NCBI GenBank assembly: GCA_011009095.1
Contig: VTPC01090692.1
Coordinates: forward strand, 62,001 to 126,000
Source: Ignelater luminosus
Taxonomy: Eukaryota; Arthropoda; Insecta; Coleoptera; Elateridae
Reading direction: 5' to 3'
DNA: 64,000 nt
The position numbers and the translations under genes were made by a program. The number at the start of each line of letters is the position of its first letter. Position 1 is the stretch's first letter. Below are positions 49,756-61,183 of the stretch, one piece after another. The notes beneath the pieces were generated by a model that did no database searches, was not told the origin of the DNA, and saw only the letters and a list, made by a program, of their open reading frames with translations.

Positions 49756-50300
49756 CTTGGAGCAAAGCTTGATGTAGCAGTGACCACCAAGCGGACTTTT
49801 CTTAAAGAAATATTTGGAAACTGATTGAACTTCATCCTCCAACTTGTTGCTTGTGATAGCTCACTGTTGGGTTTTGTCCGCACCCCCCGCGGTAGCTACC
49901 AGTTACACAATAAAATGGTCGGTGGCACTAGTTCAAGAAAACCGACTATCGCTATCATGAAAAATCTTGATGCGACCTGTCCTCTCGGAAATAAGTTACA
50001 TGCTGATTTGCTGATTTTAGCGTGATGTCAGAGCTTTGGAAAAAGAAAGAATTCTGTAAGCTTCTAACGAAACAGAACGGCCATTGGGACACTGAGTAAA
50101 TCGGATAATCTTTGATCAGTGCCAAGTTAGAGAATAACCTTTTTACTCTTGGCTAGCTAATGGTAATGGTTTCGTCAATAAGGTCTTTCAAATTATTTTG
50201 CTTGGGGTGCAACCTCACGTTGGGGCGCCAGTTATGTTGCAAAAGAAAAATCGCGAAAACCTAGAATACTATTACACTCCTATTAATTAATAATAAATTT
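49756..50300 (-). mobile_element. LTR-retroelement fragment with primer-binding site (copy 1)
   Basis: CTCACGTTGGGGCGCCA (50214-50230) is, on the minus strand, a primer-binding site of TGGCGCC..AACGTGAG type. It fits the 3' end of tRNA-Lys, with one extra C. Four bases further on the plus strand reads TGTTGCAAAAGAAAAATCGC, the inverted 3' edge of an LTR, ending in CA on the element strand. The GC-richer DNA at 49790-50210 would be the start of the internal region and has no intact gag. A T run of 15 lies at 49738-49752. Confidence 0.55.
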
Positions 50301-52140
50301 ATAATGTTAGGGTAAGTTACAATTTTTTTAAACTATCAGAACTTTTTTTTGTTTTTATTTCTAACAACAGATTTTCAATAAGAAACCTACTGCTTACTAA
50401 GTAGCTATAAAGTCGATCTAACGGAAATGCCATTGTTAGTAAAAACTTATTTTTTAGAATTTCCCATGTCTAATAATAATTATACGTGTAATTGAAGCAA
50501 ATAGCTGACATCTTAATTAAATTATCATTTCCATTATTTTAATTACGCTTTCAGACACCAAAAAACCGTTTTTATTGATATAACAGTAATACTCCAATCA
50601 AATCAAAACCTAATGGGAGTTTTAAATTATAAAAAAATAGTAACAACCAAATAATTACCATTTTGATTAATCCTACATTAATCTTTCATTGGTTTAATGG
50701 CTATTTAAAAAGATAAAATTACTCACAACTGCTACTACAGATTAATTTTATGTAAGTTTTCTTTAATGCGTAAAATCGGTTTTTTCTGAAAGATACATCC
50801 TTAAACATTTTAAAAAATTATATTTAAACGCAAGGCTAAAATATTAACCTCTAAGCAAATTTATTTTTACTTTTGTAGTTAGCATGGTTGGACTCACCTA
50901 TTTTTAATTCCACTTGTGGTTTTCATGTATCAATTAATATAATAAATTTATATTTTCTATTCTATTCGTAATCCTGGTTTTCAGATTTTCCAAATCTGCC
51001 ATAAATATTCATACGAAATAAATGATTTTAATATATTGTATGTATTACCTTGGTTTACAAAATCATTTTTAATGGTTTATCCTGAAATCCATGACCCAGT
51101 TCTTATTTTTTTCCACGGTTTACGTTTTGGTGAAGTAGGTAAGACAAATAAAAGATTTGTTTTTATAGGAAAAAATTATTAATCCAGGATATTTTTCTTT
51201 TTTTATAATATTTGGTTGACGCCGAAAAAGTTTATTTTATAGATTTTTTATGGTAGATAGTATAAACTATGAATAAAGTTGGAATTTTTAGATTTTTATT
51301 CTAATTGCCTTATTAGTCATATAGGTTAGGTTTTGTGTTTTCACAAACAGTCAAACACAGTTGTAGTACGCTCACAGGAACTAAGATAATTTATTATATT
51401 CCCCATTCAGTATTGACCTGCGCTGAAATTGCAAATGAAAACATATTGTAATGCCACTGGCAAATTATTTAAGATAATATTGAATTATTTAATAAACAAA
51501 TAACATGATTGAACAGATTTATCATATACTTAAAGGTGTTAAAAGTGTGTATCATTTAAAAACGTCAGTCGCACATAAATTGGACAAGTAGAAATAAAGC
51601 TGCGCGATTAGCCATAGTACAAGTCTAGATTGGGATAGCCTTTATTAGCTTTTACTTTTATTTGTGGATAACGAATGCATTGGATCTTTTAGAGCTCTGT
51701 TTCATTTCACTTCTGCAATTAGAATTTGACATCGACATATTCTACTACAATCTTTCTCAAAATAATTCAAATAGACTTAAAGATAAAACGTTACAACTCC
51801 CCGTAACTTGGGAAAAAATTCGAAAATCTTTTAATATGTATGTTTAATAGAAGTTCATCTAAAAGCTGTTTGTTATAAAAATCATCATCCACTGCCTTAA
51901 TCCATAAGCGCCCGAATTTCTTTTTCTATAATTATATCTGATTTCTGTAATGATTTGCATTCAGTTATATATTTACTGCAAAATATTATTTACTGTGAAA
52001 TATTACATGATACTTTATACATAAGTTACACTTTCTACACATCGTTCCTACACGAGAAGAACAACCTTCTTCTTTTTTGCCTTCTGTTGGTGCCAATAGG
52101 TGATCTTTCCTGTCATACCTGATATCATCTTCCTGCTCAT
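50301..52140. other. AT-rich DNA, nothing recognised
   Basis: May include the remainder of the LTR beginning near 50235, but its far edge was not identified. Confidence 0.3.
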
Positions 52141-52245
52141 TGAACAGTAGTTCTATATTTTGTCAAGTACACCTACACAGTTTCCCTGCGGAACTGAAGT
52201 TGCGTCACTTGATGCCCGACTTTCTTATACAGCACCCAAGAGATT

Positions 52246-53390
52246 TCAATTGCAACATAAGCATCCACGTACAAAGGCACCACTACCATTTTTTACCCCT
52301 AATAGAAATTCTGTATCCTGATACATTTTCATCCCTAACGTCACTATTTTGTTACCTGAATAACTTTCTCGCCTTTTGTGAGAATCTTTTGACGGACACC
52401 ATAGGGTAACTACATTGTTATTCAGCCACAGTATAAACAATATACCATTCTCTCTATGTAAAGTTAAAGCATATTCGCCTCTTTTGAATTGTCGATTTAC
52501 TGTTTGTTTATTTGAAAAGGGACAACTTTTAGGAACACGATTTTTGCGTACATCCATTTTGACGAAGATAATTTAGTAAATTTACACTGGTGAATAGATT
52601 GTCAAAAAAGAAATTGTATGGTAATTTTCTTTTAATGTCAGGAATTTAATTCAGCATCCTTATAAATGATTCTATAGGTTTGCCAAATAGTTTTTGATTC
52701 TCGTCGGTGCTGTGAGGAGATTTTCCCTGGTAGAGATCAAAGTTTATGACTTTATGAGAAAACCATGTGAAGTACTTAGCGACCACATTTTGAACAACTG
52801 TTTGCATGCGTTCCTTCCAAAGTACTTCACAAGTGTCTCATCAAAACGTCTATGTTTCCAGGGACAAAATTTTCTAAAAACCGTTGAGCGTATCCATTAG
52901 TGGTCTCGATTTCCATGCTTTATTCTCTAAATTGGGATGATTGTCACAAATTTGTTTCATCTCACTGCATTGATGACAAAAGGATTTTGCATATCTTCCT
53001 TAGAGTCCCAACGGTATCGTTTGCTAGGTAATCTGTTATAACCACTTAAGATCAGTATCGCTATAGCACATCTAAATTCGTCAGACGATATATTTGGATT
53101 TGGGTAGTTTTTGAACTGAGCATAAGGCTGTGATTGTTCCACCAAGTAGTGCACTATTTCATCGACAATCAATCTTGGAACATCGTAAATCTAGATCTTC
53201 ATTGACACATGAATAATTGTTGGTATACGTTTCAGATAGTTGTCAGTCATCTTCTGTGTGACTACTATTTCGTAAAACAGTCTCTGAATTGGCTGCTAAT
53301 TCTTTTCCAGATAGATGATCTATTTCGCAATTATCGTCTTTTCCAGCAGAATCTTAAACTGTAAGGATACTTGGGGTCGTTTCCTAAAAT
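52246..53390 (-). pseudogene. piggyBac-type transposase relic
   Basis: Blocks follow the PGBD/DDE_Tnp_1_7 order on the minus strand. IVDEIVHYLVEQSQPYAQF with ILILSGYNRLPSKRYRW (53172-52957) is the N-terminal part of the catalytic domain. FDETLVKYFGRNACKQLF (about 52840) carries the first catalytic Asp. YNFFFDNLFTSVNLLNYL carries the second (codon 52601-52603). RKNRVPKSCPF and FILWLNNNVVTLWC (52557-52246) form the end of the catalytic region. The expected YN..MGGVD block with the third Asp is absent: the reading goes to KMYQDTEFLLGVKNGSGAF instead. Frame changes separate the blocks, so it is dead. Active relatives excise and insert at TTAA. I did not resolve the ends. Confidence 0.85.
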
Positions 53391-54028
53391 GGATTTATTG
53401 AAATCGAAACACATATTACCATTCTAGACAGGATATATAGTTAATATCCATTAACAGTTTTTTCCGTAATATGAAAATTAAAGAGTTATTAGGAAATAAA
53501 ATATTTTTCTTTACTGGTGACGTCACAGTTCATCGGTAGACAGTCTGTACAAATAGTAGAGCTGACAACCTCGCAATCACGTTGTTGCGTCTTTGCTATC
53601 ATTCGTTAGTTGTCGGGTTTCTCCGCTTTGTCGATTTTAACCAAAAACATTATAAGTATCTGTATTTTTTACGTCTGTTATTGATTATTGTTTTGTGGTT
53701 TAGTGGTTAGCTTATTTGTATAAAACTTTGTAAATATGATATATATAATAACATAATACTACATAACTTCAACAATTCGAAAATTCAAACTTCTAAGTGC
53801 TTTCTATAATACCATCCGGCGTTCCACACGCAAGCGCACCCGTTTTCAGCGTTGTCATATCGTCAAAGGCTTGTGACGTCACAGAAGTGGCGGGAAAGGC
53901 GTTTTTGAACTTTAAATTGAAAAAAATAGTGAAAATAGAAGCAGAAAAATCTGAAAAAAAAGGCAGCGTTAATTTAAAGCGAAAGCAACTCAAATAATTA
54001 AAAATAATACTTTAGGAAACGACCCCAT
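53372..54028. mobile_element. 657-bp segment bounded by a perfect 17-bp inverted repeat
   Basis: It starts TGGGGTCGTTTCCTAAA and ends TTTAGGAAACGACCCCA, in the orientation of transposon termini. Two TGACGTCAC palindromes lie inside (about 53519 and 53875), along with a CpG-richer segment and a 66-codon plus-strand frame (53797-53997) with an equally open antisense frame. Both boundaries can also be read outward as LGNDP.Y, so they might be short coding matches rather than transposon ends. No target duplication is evident. It abuts the piggyBac relic. Confidence 0.5.
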
Positions 54029-54029
54029 A

Positions 54030-54580
54030 TACAAACCATCAACATCTAAAACTCAAAAACGCATGTTAACGCGAAGATTTGCGGTAAGATATCGAAAAAC
54101 GGTAAGGGGATATGTAGCAAGTATAGGTAGCACTGAAATTTGTTATCTTGTAGTAAAAGATTTTAATCGGTTAGAGACTAATATATAATCATATGGCAAA
54201 GATATTTTGCTTACACTAACATTTAGCGGAAATCCATGGTTGATCGAATTAGAATGCTAAGTTAACTTTTTAAAACGAAATTTACCACTTCCAAAACATA
54301 CACGTGCACAGGAACACACAATATGGTAATTCAACCCATGTTCAACCGTTACACTAACGGATAGTAACGTCATCTACCCAGTAGCCACCGAATTAAATCT
54401 ATAATTGGCAAAATTATAGACCTCAGGGCGCTGATGGGTTAATCAGGGAAACGCCGGGAGATGATGATTTAAAAGAATGAAAAAGGTGGGAAATTTCAAA
54501 ATATCGTAAAAGTATCTTTCTGTAAATCCGAAAATTATTTACCTATAAAAGACGAAAACGTAAAAATACAAAAAACTACT
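54030..54580 (+). other. Short open frame beside the inverted repeat, otherwise unannotated
   Basis: From 54013 the plus strand is open for 58 codons (LGNDPIYKPSTSKTQKRM, then RYRKTVRGYVASIGSTEI) and stops near 54187. It looks like retroelement or gene coding DNA but I cannot assign it. The rest is AT-rich. Confidence 0.25.
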
Positions 54581-54582
54581 TT

Positions 54583-55200
54583 TTCACGTTGGGCGCCAAA
54601 TATTGCTCAGTTCCAAAAACCCCACAAAAACCTAAAACAGAAACTTCACTCTTAACGGACTATCTACGACTGTCTTTGTCTTTGAGATTGAGCTTTTCTT
54701 ATCGATTCTGCCTATTGTTGCTTCGGTACTTTACCAATTTAACCATGAAAATAGAAGTACAAATAAATTCTATTGACGAGTGCAAAAACCAGGAATATTA
54801 GAATTTGGAAATCCCATGAGTTTCAATAAAATTAATTAGTTGTTTGCTGCTGCCATTACATTGTCAGGTTTATCTTTTATGGTTTTTAATAGCGTGATGT
54901 ATATAAATATAGGCTGCTGATGTCACTTGGAAACTCATGTTGTGCTCGATGAATGTTAGATCTAACGAGATTGTTGCTAAAAATATTTGAAAACATGAAT
55001 AAAAACCGTTCAACTGTCTGTAACATGGGAAAAATTAGCAAATTTTTTTTTACATTGCTAACGGTGTATCTAGAATCTGTTTTTTGAAAAAATTCTTTCA
55101 ATCATTTCCCTTAGAAATCTATTCACTGAAAACGTCTAGAGTTGTTAATTGAAAATTCACAAAGATATATATACAAGACTACTTTACTTTAGCAAAGATT
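54583..55200 (-). mobile_element. LTR-retroelement fragment with primer-binding site (copy 2)
   Basis: TTCACGTTGGGCGCCA (54583-54598) is the complement of a tRNA-Lys-type primer-binding site. An LTR-like edge follows after AATAT with TGCTCAGTTCCAAAA. The next copy begins only about 620 bases on in the same orientation, so these are two tandem or nested insertions or a duplication. The LTR body is not otherwise identifiable. Confidence 0.55.
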
Positions 55201-55204
55201 CAGT

Positions 55205-55500
55205 TTCACGTTGGGCGCCAAATATGTTTCAGAAACAAAAGGCGCGAAAACCGAAAATTGAATATCCATATATTGTGTACCGCAATTCCATTTATTGAGT
55301 CTGAATCACTTGAGAAAACATCCACGACTGGTCTTCCCCCTCAATAGGTCACCTGCAATAGCGCCCAGTCAAAGTGATCAACGATTGAACTTTGTCATTT
55401 CCCAACCATCTATGGTCAGACTGCATCCTCCACACATTGAGCTACAGACTTTCAAATATTATCATCAATGCTTAATCAAACCATTAAAATAAAATTCAAA
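55205..55500 (-). mobile_element. LTR-retroelement fragment with primer-binding site (copy 3)
   Basis: TTCACGTTGGGCGCCA (55205-55220), spacer AATA, then TGTTTCAGAAACAAAAGGCG. The first 45 bases of the LTR edge match copy 1 (TGTT.CA..A..AAAA..GCG.GAAAACC.A.AAT), so they are one family. Farther in, GGTCAGACTGCATCCTCCAC at 55414 shares a motif with 41719. The outer LTR edge is unknown. Confidence 0.55.
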
Positions 55501-55899
55501 CGTAATAAAATAGTTTGCTAACAATAATGTAACGGATAAAGTTAGAACTAGCCTGCCTTGAAAAGAATTACATTTTTGGCGGGAAATCAATTAGCTATAG
55601 ATTTATCCTACTTTCTTAACCTTAAAAATCTAAATGCTGGTTAAAATTGTCTTTTAACCCCATTTGGAATTGAGTAGTTGCTATGAAATTAAATCTTTAC
55701 ATAAATATTTAAAAATCAAAAATTCTATGGTAGCATTGAGACGTTTACAACCAACAATAATATTAATCAATCAATATGTAAAAAAATCAGTTAGAAATAC
55801 ACATTCATTTAATTCATTTCCAGATCAGTCTCTTATTAAAACGATGCCCGTTTCCAGCAGCTTACCTTATATAGATAATAAACATACCCACTGACGTCA

Positions 55900-58355
55900 C
55901 ATTTCACAAAGCACGTCACTGCAATGTAATTTCAAGAGGTGGAAAAAGTTTCTGGTGTGTTATTGTTACATTACATCTTGAATATCACGTGTTGACTGTG
56001 TTTAGAACAACTTTTTGTACGTTATGACGTCACGTTCGAAAATTCCAAATAACCTCAAAATTTGAATCATTACAAGATGAATTGCAAACTTAGAACATCA
56101 TTATCAAGGTGAATGACCTTAAGTGACCTTCAATTGTCATTTAATATCTCTATTTTTAATACAATAACAAATGACTTTTTTTTTGTTGTACCTACCGAAA
56201 CGAGCTTTCCTTTCTCTAGTTTTATAGTCCTGTATTTTAATTGGGCACAAGATTATTATTTCATGTTATTTGCCTATTACATATTTAAATTACCTCACCT
56301 CTGAACTAGTTTTTCTCGTTAACTCACTAGACGTTTTATCGATTTACTAGCGAAACAGTTATAATGGAATTCAATTTAGAATTGAGTTATACAGAAACTT
56401 ATTGCGCGATTATATTTCAGATGCGAATAATCCGTGAATATAAATTTTACAGAATTTCACAGATATTGCCCCATTTTTTTGTACTAAAGAAAACATGAAG
56501 TTTCGACAGGAAAATATTGACAGACTTAGGGCAGGTTGGGTTTTTCTGTCATGTTCCTTTTTTCGTTATTAATGGAAAAAGGGAAAGATGTCAGATGATT
56601 TTCGAAATGTGAAACGGCCATCACATACGTAGAAACCGAATCGAAAACAATTTTAAAAACTAACAACGTGTTTCTGGTTGAAATTGAAACTTAAACGCAG
56701 TAAATGGAGATGCATTAACGCCGCCGTAACAAAAACTAAAGCCATCATGGCTGTGGGAGCGCAAAAAAATCCATTACTTTTGTAAAACTATTCCTTAATA
56801 GAATATCACCTAACAACATTCAACAGTAAACTGTCCCACAAAGAACAGCTGGACGTGGAAGAGAAACGGTAAACTTCTCCGTCATAACTCAGTACGATAT
56901 TACCTGTTTCTGATACTTATGTATACTATATGAAACTTTCACGGTCGATTGCCAAAGGCATTTAAACATTTTCAGAAAGAATTGGTTACATCCTTTTCAA
57001 CTTTTCAACGTAACTTCTACCACACGCAATATTGAACGAACTCCTCGATTCTTTATTTTTTTGCTCTCTCGACAATTTGATAAAAATACTATCTGAAGAC
57101 AGTCGACGATAAATTTTCGTAATAGGGTTGATAAGGGATTGACGTTAACAAAAAAATTATCTCGCAGAATACTACTGTACTACTTCAATTATACAACATT
57201 ATAACATAGACGTGCTTGAAAACTATTTAGAGATAATTTTTATTCTATTATTAGGTTGCGCGTGTAGCTTTTGTTATATATTTTTTGGAAATAATATGGA
57301 AATAATTTTAATCTAAAGTATTTCTTGTATCGCGTAAAGCAAATAGAAAAGCCCAAGTCTATTCAGAAAAGGAAATTATAGATAACACGTTTGTTTGAAT
57401 TACTGGATGATAAGGGTTGCTACAGTTGAATTCTTTGTTTATGATAATATTGTGGGAAAGCATTCCGAAATTAATTAAACTAAACTTCTTTTGTTTATTA
57501 TTGTTTTAATTTCGTTTTCTTTTTGTACATTTTTTTTGGAGCACCATTTTGCATAAACATTTCTTATCGTGATTATACATGAGCATTTTGTAATGTCGCT
57601 TACTTATCACATCAAGTTATATGTCCTAATGTGTGTGAACTGTGGCATTTGTTTTATCATTATTCAATTGGGTTTTTTCAGTTTCACTGCAGCGGAAAAC
57701 ATTATTGATAAATGTAATATGTATTCGACCTTCTTAACATTGTTTAATAATTTGTTTTGTAAAATCTTAACATTTAACTAAATTGTTATTTTACATATAC
57801 AACAGGGATTTCAGTTTTGTCACCATTCCCTAAACAAACATAGTTTGTAATTAAAGTACATGATTACTGTAGCTGTTGTAATTGTAATCTTAGCAAGAGT
57901 AATACATTTAGGAAAGTTCTCACATTGTTCTAAACTACTGCTGCTTTAGTTGTCTCGTCTTATGTTACAAGTTTATAGACGCTTGGTTAAGTCAAAATTT
58001 TTCTTTTAAAATGTCTTATCCAACATTACTCGAGGGACATATAACTGACCTTCGTCAAAGTTTTATACAATGACATTTTAAATCACGAAGGTTTGAGATT
58101 TAGTTTTTAATTTTTGTTGGTTACACAGTTGAAAATTCATAACAATCATTCATCGTGTTTCTCGATATTTTACATATTAACTTAGAAAAGTTTTAAGGAA
58201 CTAATTCCCGATATCTTGGTGATGGGATTTGTCCTGAACGCACACCTTTTTTTCTAGAAAGGCTAATCTTAATTGTGGGATCGGTCTACACATTATGCCA
58301 GGTGTTAGGTTGCACCACAGGCTCTAGTGGCTCATGCAGCTATAGGAAGCTACAT
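55900..58355. other. AT-rich DNA, nothing recognised
   Basis: TGACGT motifs occur near 55895 and 56025. No supported gene. Confidence 0.35.
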
Positions 58356-58361
58356 AATATA

Positions 58362-59276
58362 CAGTGTGTCCACATTTCGATACTCACTATTGGGATCTCG
58401 GAAATTGTAAGAGATACGAAGTCGGTTAAGTTAGAAAAGATTTGGCTATTTTGGAGATCAGTTTACTTATGCGTTTGTTTTTAAAAAAAAAAGTTTACGG
58501 CTTACTAGATATTCGTTAAAAACGAAATTATCTGATTTCTTTTAAAGTGAAATATCTCACGAACGAGCAAAGATAGAAAATAACAGCAAAGAGGGTGTTT
58601 TAGAGAATTTACTCCGAAACACAAAACAATAATTTTCGCAATTGTCTTTTCTTTTACTTCGGCGGTGAAACGTAAATCCACATTTTTTCTAATGTAACGC
58701 CTACTTGATTTCCATATTACTGAACAGCACGCCTTAAATGGTTTTCAGTGATACATGATTTGACATAGCTATTCTTTTGTTTTACCGAGTTATGAAGTGA
58801 AAATCATTTTTCATCATGGTGTGTCATGACATTTAACACACAAAGTCGTGGATTTTTATCAAATAAATTTATTTGTTATGCAAAAATTGCTAAAACAAAA
58901 TAAATACGCTTTTAAGGGGTTTTACGAGGTGTTAGCTGCTGATTTGATGCTATCTGCGAATGCTCAGTAATGTACCTTAAAAGCGTCTTTTTGTTTTAGC
59001 AATTTTTACATAGTAAATGTAATTTATCTGACAAAAATCAATGATTTTCACATGTTTAAAGCCATGGCACACTATGTGGAAAATGCTTTTTATTTAAAAA
59101 AAGATAAGATAATTTTGTTTTTAGCAAATACCTAGTAAGCCGTGAACTTTTTTGAAAAAGCAAAAGCATAACTAGATTGATCTCCAAAATAGCCACATTT
59201 CTTCTGATTTAACCGACTTCGTATTTTTTACAATTTCCGAGATCCCAATAGCGAGCATTGAAATGTGGACACACTG
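58362..59276. mobile_element. 915-bp palindromic element, CAGTGTGTCCAC ends
   Basis: Left end TA|CAGTGTGTCCACATTTCGAT; the right end is its reverse complement, CACACTG|CA. The arms match far inward: TATTGGGATCTCGGAAATTG, TACGAAGTCGGTTAA, TGGCTATTTTGGAGATCA, the GGCTTACTAG tract and AATTGCTAAAACAAAA. The left arm is about 590 bp, the right about 310 bp after an internal deletion, so it is an asymmetric palindrome. The centre carries a GTTAGCTGCTGATTTGATGC tract. TA at the left and CA at the right suggest a mutated TA target duplication, as in Tc1/mariner-type insertion. It has no coding capacity. The copy at 2789-3383 is a one-armed relative. Confidence 0.85.
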
Positions 59277-59279
59277 CAT

Positions 59280-60712
59280 AGGGTGTAAGGGAAATGGCGG
59301 AAAAAGACATCAGTACGTTATTCTAGGGTAAAAAATAAACAGAAAACCTCTATACTCCTCAAAAGCATCTTGCCCAGTATAATTATCACGGAAGAATTTG
59401 AAAAATCTCCAGGAGATAACCTCAGCTTTTTTGGCGTCATTTCAAGATGCGGGTACTGGCTTTTGAGTAGCATCTATTTGTTGTGGCAAGTTATATTGAA
59501 AACTCGTATGTTCTAGTCCAGAAGCAATGAGTTCAAAAAACATTCCAAGATCGGATCATCACTCTGAATTCTGGAAGGTTTACTGGACATAAAGTGAATA
59601 CTCCAGGATCTCAGAGATGCCAAATGCAAACCGAACATGATATCATTCAGCGCGTTATCGAAGAGTTTTGTTCTGTATCAGATTTTAGTTCTTTTTTAAG
59701 TAAACAAACAAATCTTCACTGAGAAATATGAAATTTTATTTTCATGCGTTTCTAGCTAGTACATGGCACGTTTATAAAATTAATTCTTTACTGTTAGCAG
59801 TCTCGCTGAATGATTTTTTTTTAGTAATTCCCTGATACTGTTCCATTTAAAAAGTGACTTTGGTACTATAGATTGAATTTTTTTTTAAAGGAAAATCGTC
59901 TTTCTAAGACTTTTGGTTTCCTTTGCTGATGTATATATGGTTGATTTTTATTCATTTGGCAACTTTCTAAAACGGATTGTTTTTTATCACTAGGAAACAT
60001 TTAAATCGAACTAGTTATTCAATAGTATCAGAACCAAGTCGGCATTTCGTTTCAGGTTTCACCCTACGGTAAAATAAAAAATAATCGCTAATATTACATC
60101 GTTTTTATATTCGTCCTCATTTGTCACTTATATTCTATTTTGTTACAAAGATAAACGCTGAACTTGTAAATGTTTCTATGGAAGTCAGCAATAAAAATAG
60201 TTGTTCATCGTTACGCTTCGTTGCTCTCTTATTAAGTTGTTATTTTTGACCTAAACTTGCAAAAATATCAAAAAAGAAAACCAATTGTGGAATTTCCTCA
60301 TTGTACAATGGGGAAATGGCGCACTAAAAAGGTGTGTTTTCAACACGATCACTAGCCAAACTGAATAGTGCAAGCGAAGAAGCGCATTCTAAAAATATGA
60401 ATGGAAAAATGAATGTCCAAATAGAAAATAAAATAAACAAACTGAAATAACTGTTTTTTGTTTAGTGAATACAAGAAAGGAAGTATACCTATTTGTGGAC
60501 ATTATTATGGTCTTAATTTTTTCTTGGGAACTTAGATAAGACTTTTGGAAAAAAATTTTAAGTTTTTTAGCGAGAAATATTCTAATTGGCGTTTTGTTTC
60601 TTGCTCACGTACAGAAAGAAAAGTAAAGACAAATTTTGTCGTTTTTCAATTCTTTAATAAAAGAAAGATGTATATCAGAAAAACTGTATTCGTCCACGTA
60701 AATGCCAAGTCC
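59280..60712. other. DNA between two inverted-repeat elements, nothing recognised
   Basis: The part at 59290-59680 is less AT-rich and could be old transposon sequence. The rest is AT-rich and noncoding. Confidence 0.35.
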
Positions 60713-60715
60713 ATA

Positions 60716-61181
60716 CAGTGTGTCACGTTTAAGATGAAGACACCCCTATATTTCCGCTAATTGAAAGAGTACATGTACAGTACAGTTTAAGATTTATTTT
60801 TAATAAAAGTTTAGCTTCCATGACATTATTACAATGAAAATGTCAAATTTTTAGTTTCCATGTCACTTTAATTGAAAAACAAACTTGTAATATTGTGCGC
60901 ATGGACTAAAATTCGGAAAAAACTAAAAATGCGAATTTTCTCATGAATACGCAATTAAAATAATATTCTGAACAACTTTTTCTAGTAACTTTTTTCGATA
61001 TCTCCAACGCGAAGCAAAATAACGAGAATTGGCCCTGTTTGGGAAGTCGTAGTTGGCTGGGTTTAACATTCATATTCTAAAATGTGATTCATCAATGTGT
61101 ATTACTGTGCAAAAACTCAAACATATACTTCTTCAGTTAGCGAAAATATGGAGGTGTCTTCATCTTAAATGCGACACACTG
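60716..61181. mobile_element. 466-bp MITE with ~52-bp terminal inverted repeats and TA duplication
   Basis: Left end CAGTGTGTCACGTTTAAGAT; the reversed right end is CAGTGTGTCGCATTTAAGAT. The match continues through GAAGACACC...ATATTT.CGCTAA.TGAA, giving about 52 bp with few mismatches. TA flanks both ends (60714-60715, 61182-61183), the target duplication of the Tc1/mariner group. The first nine bases CAGTGTGTC are also those of the palindromic element 1.4 kb away, so one transposase type may have moved both. It is non-coding. An open frame at 61053-61271 overlapping its right end is incidental. Confidence 0.9.
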
Positions 61182-61183
61182 TA

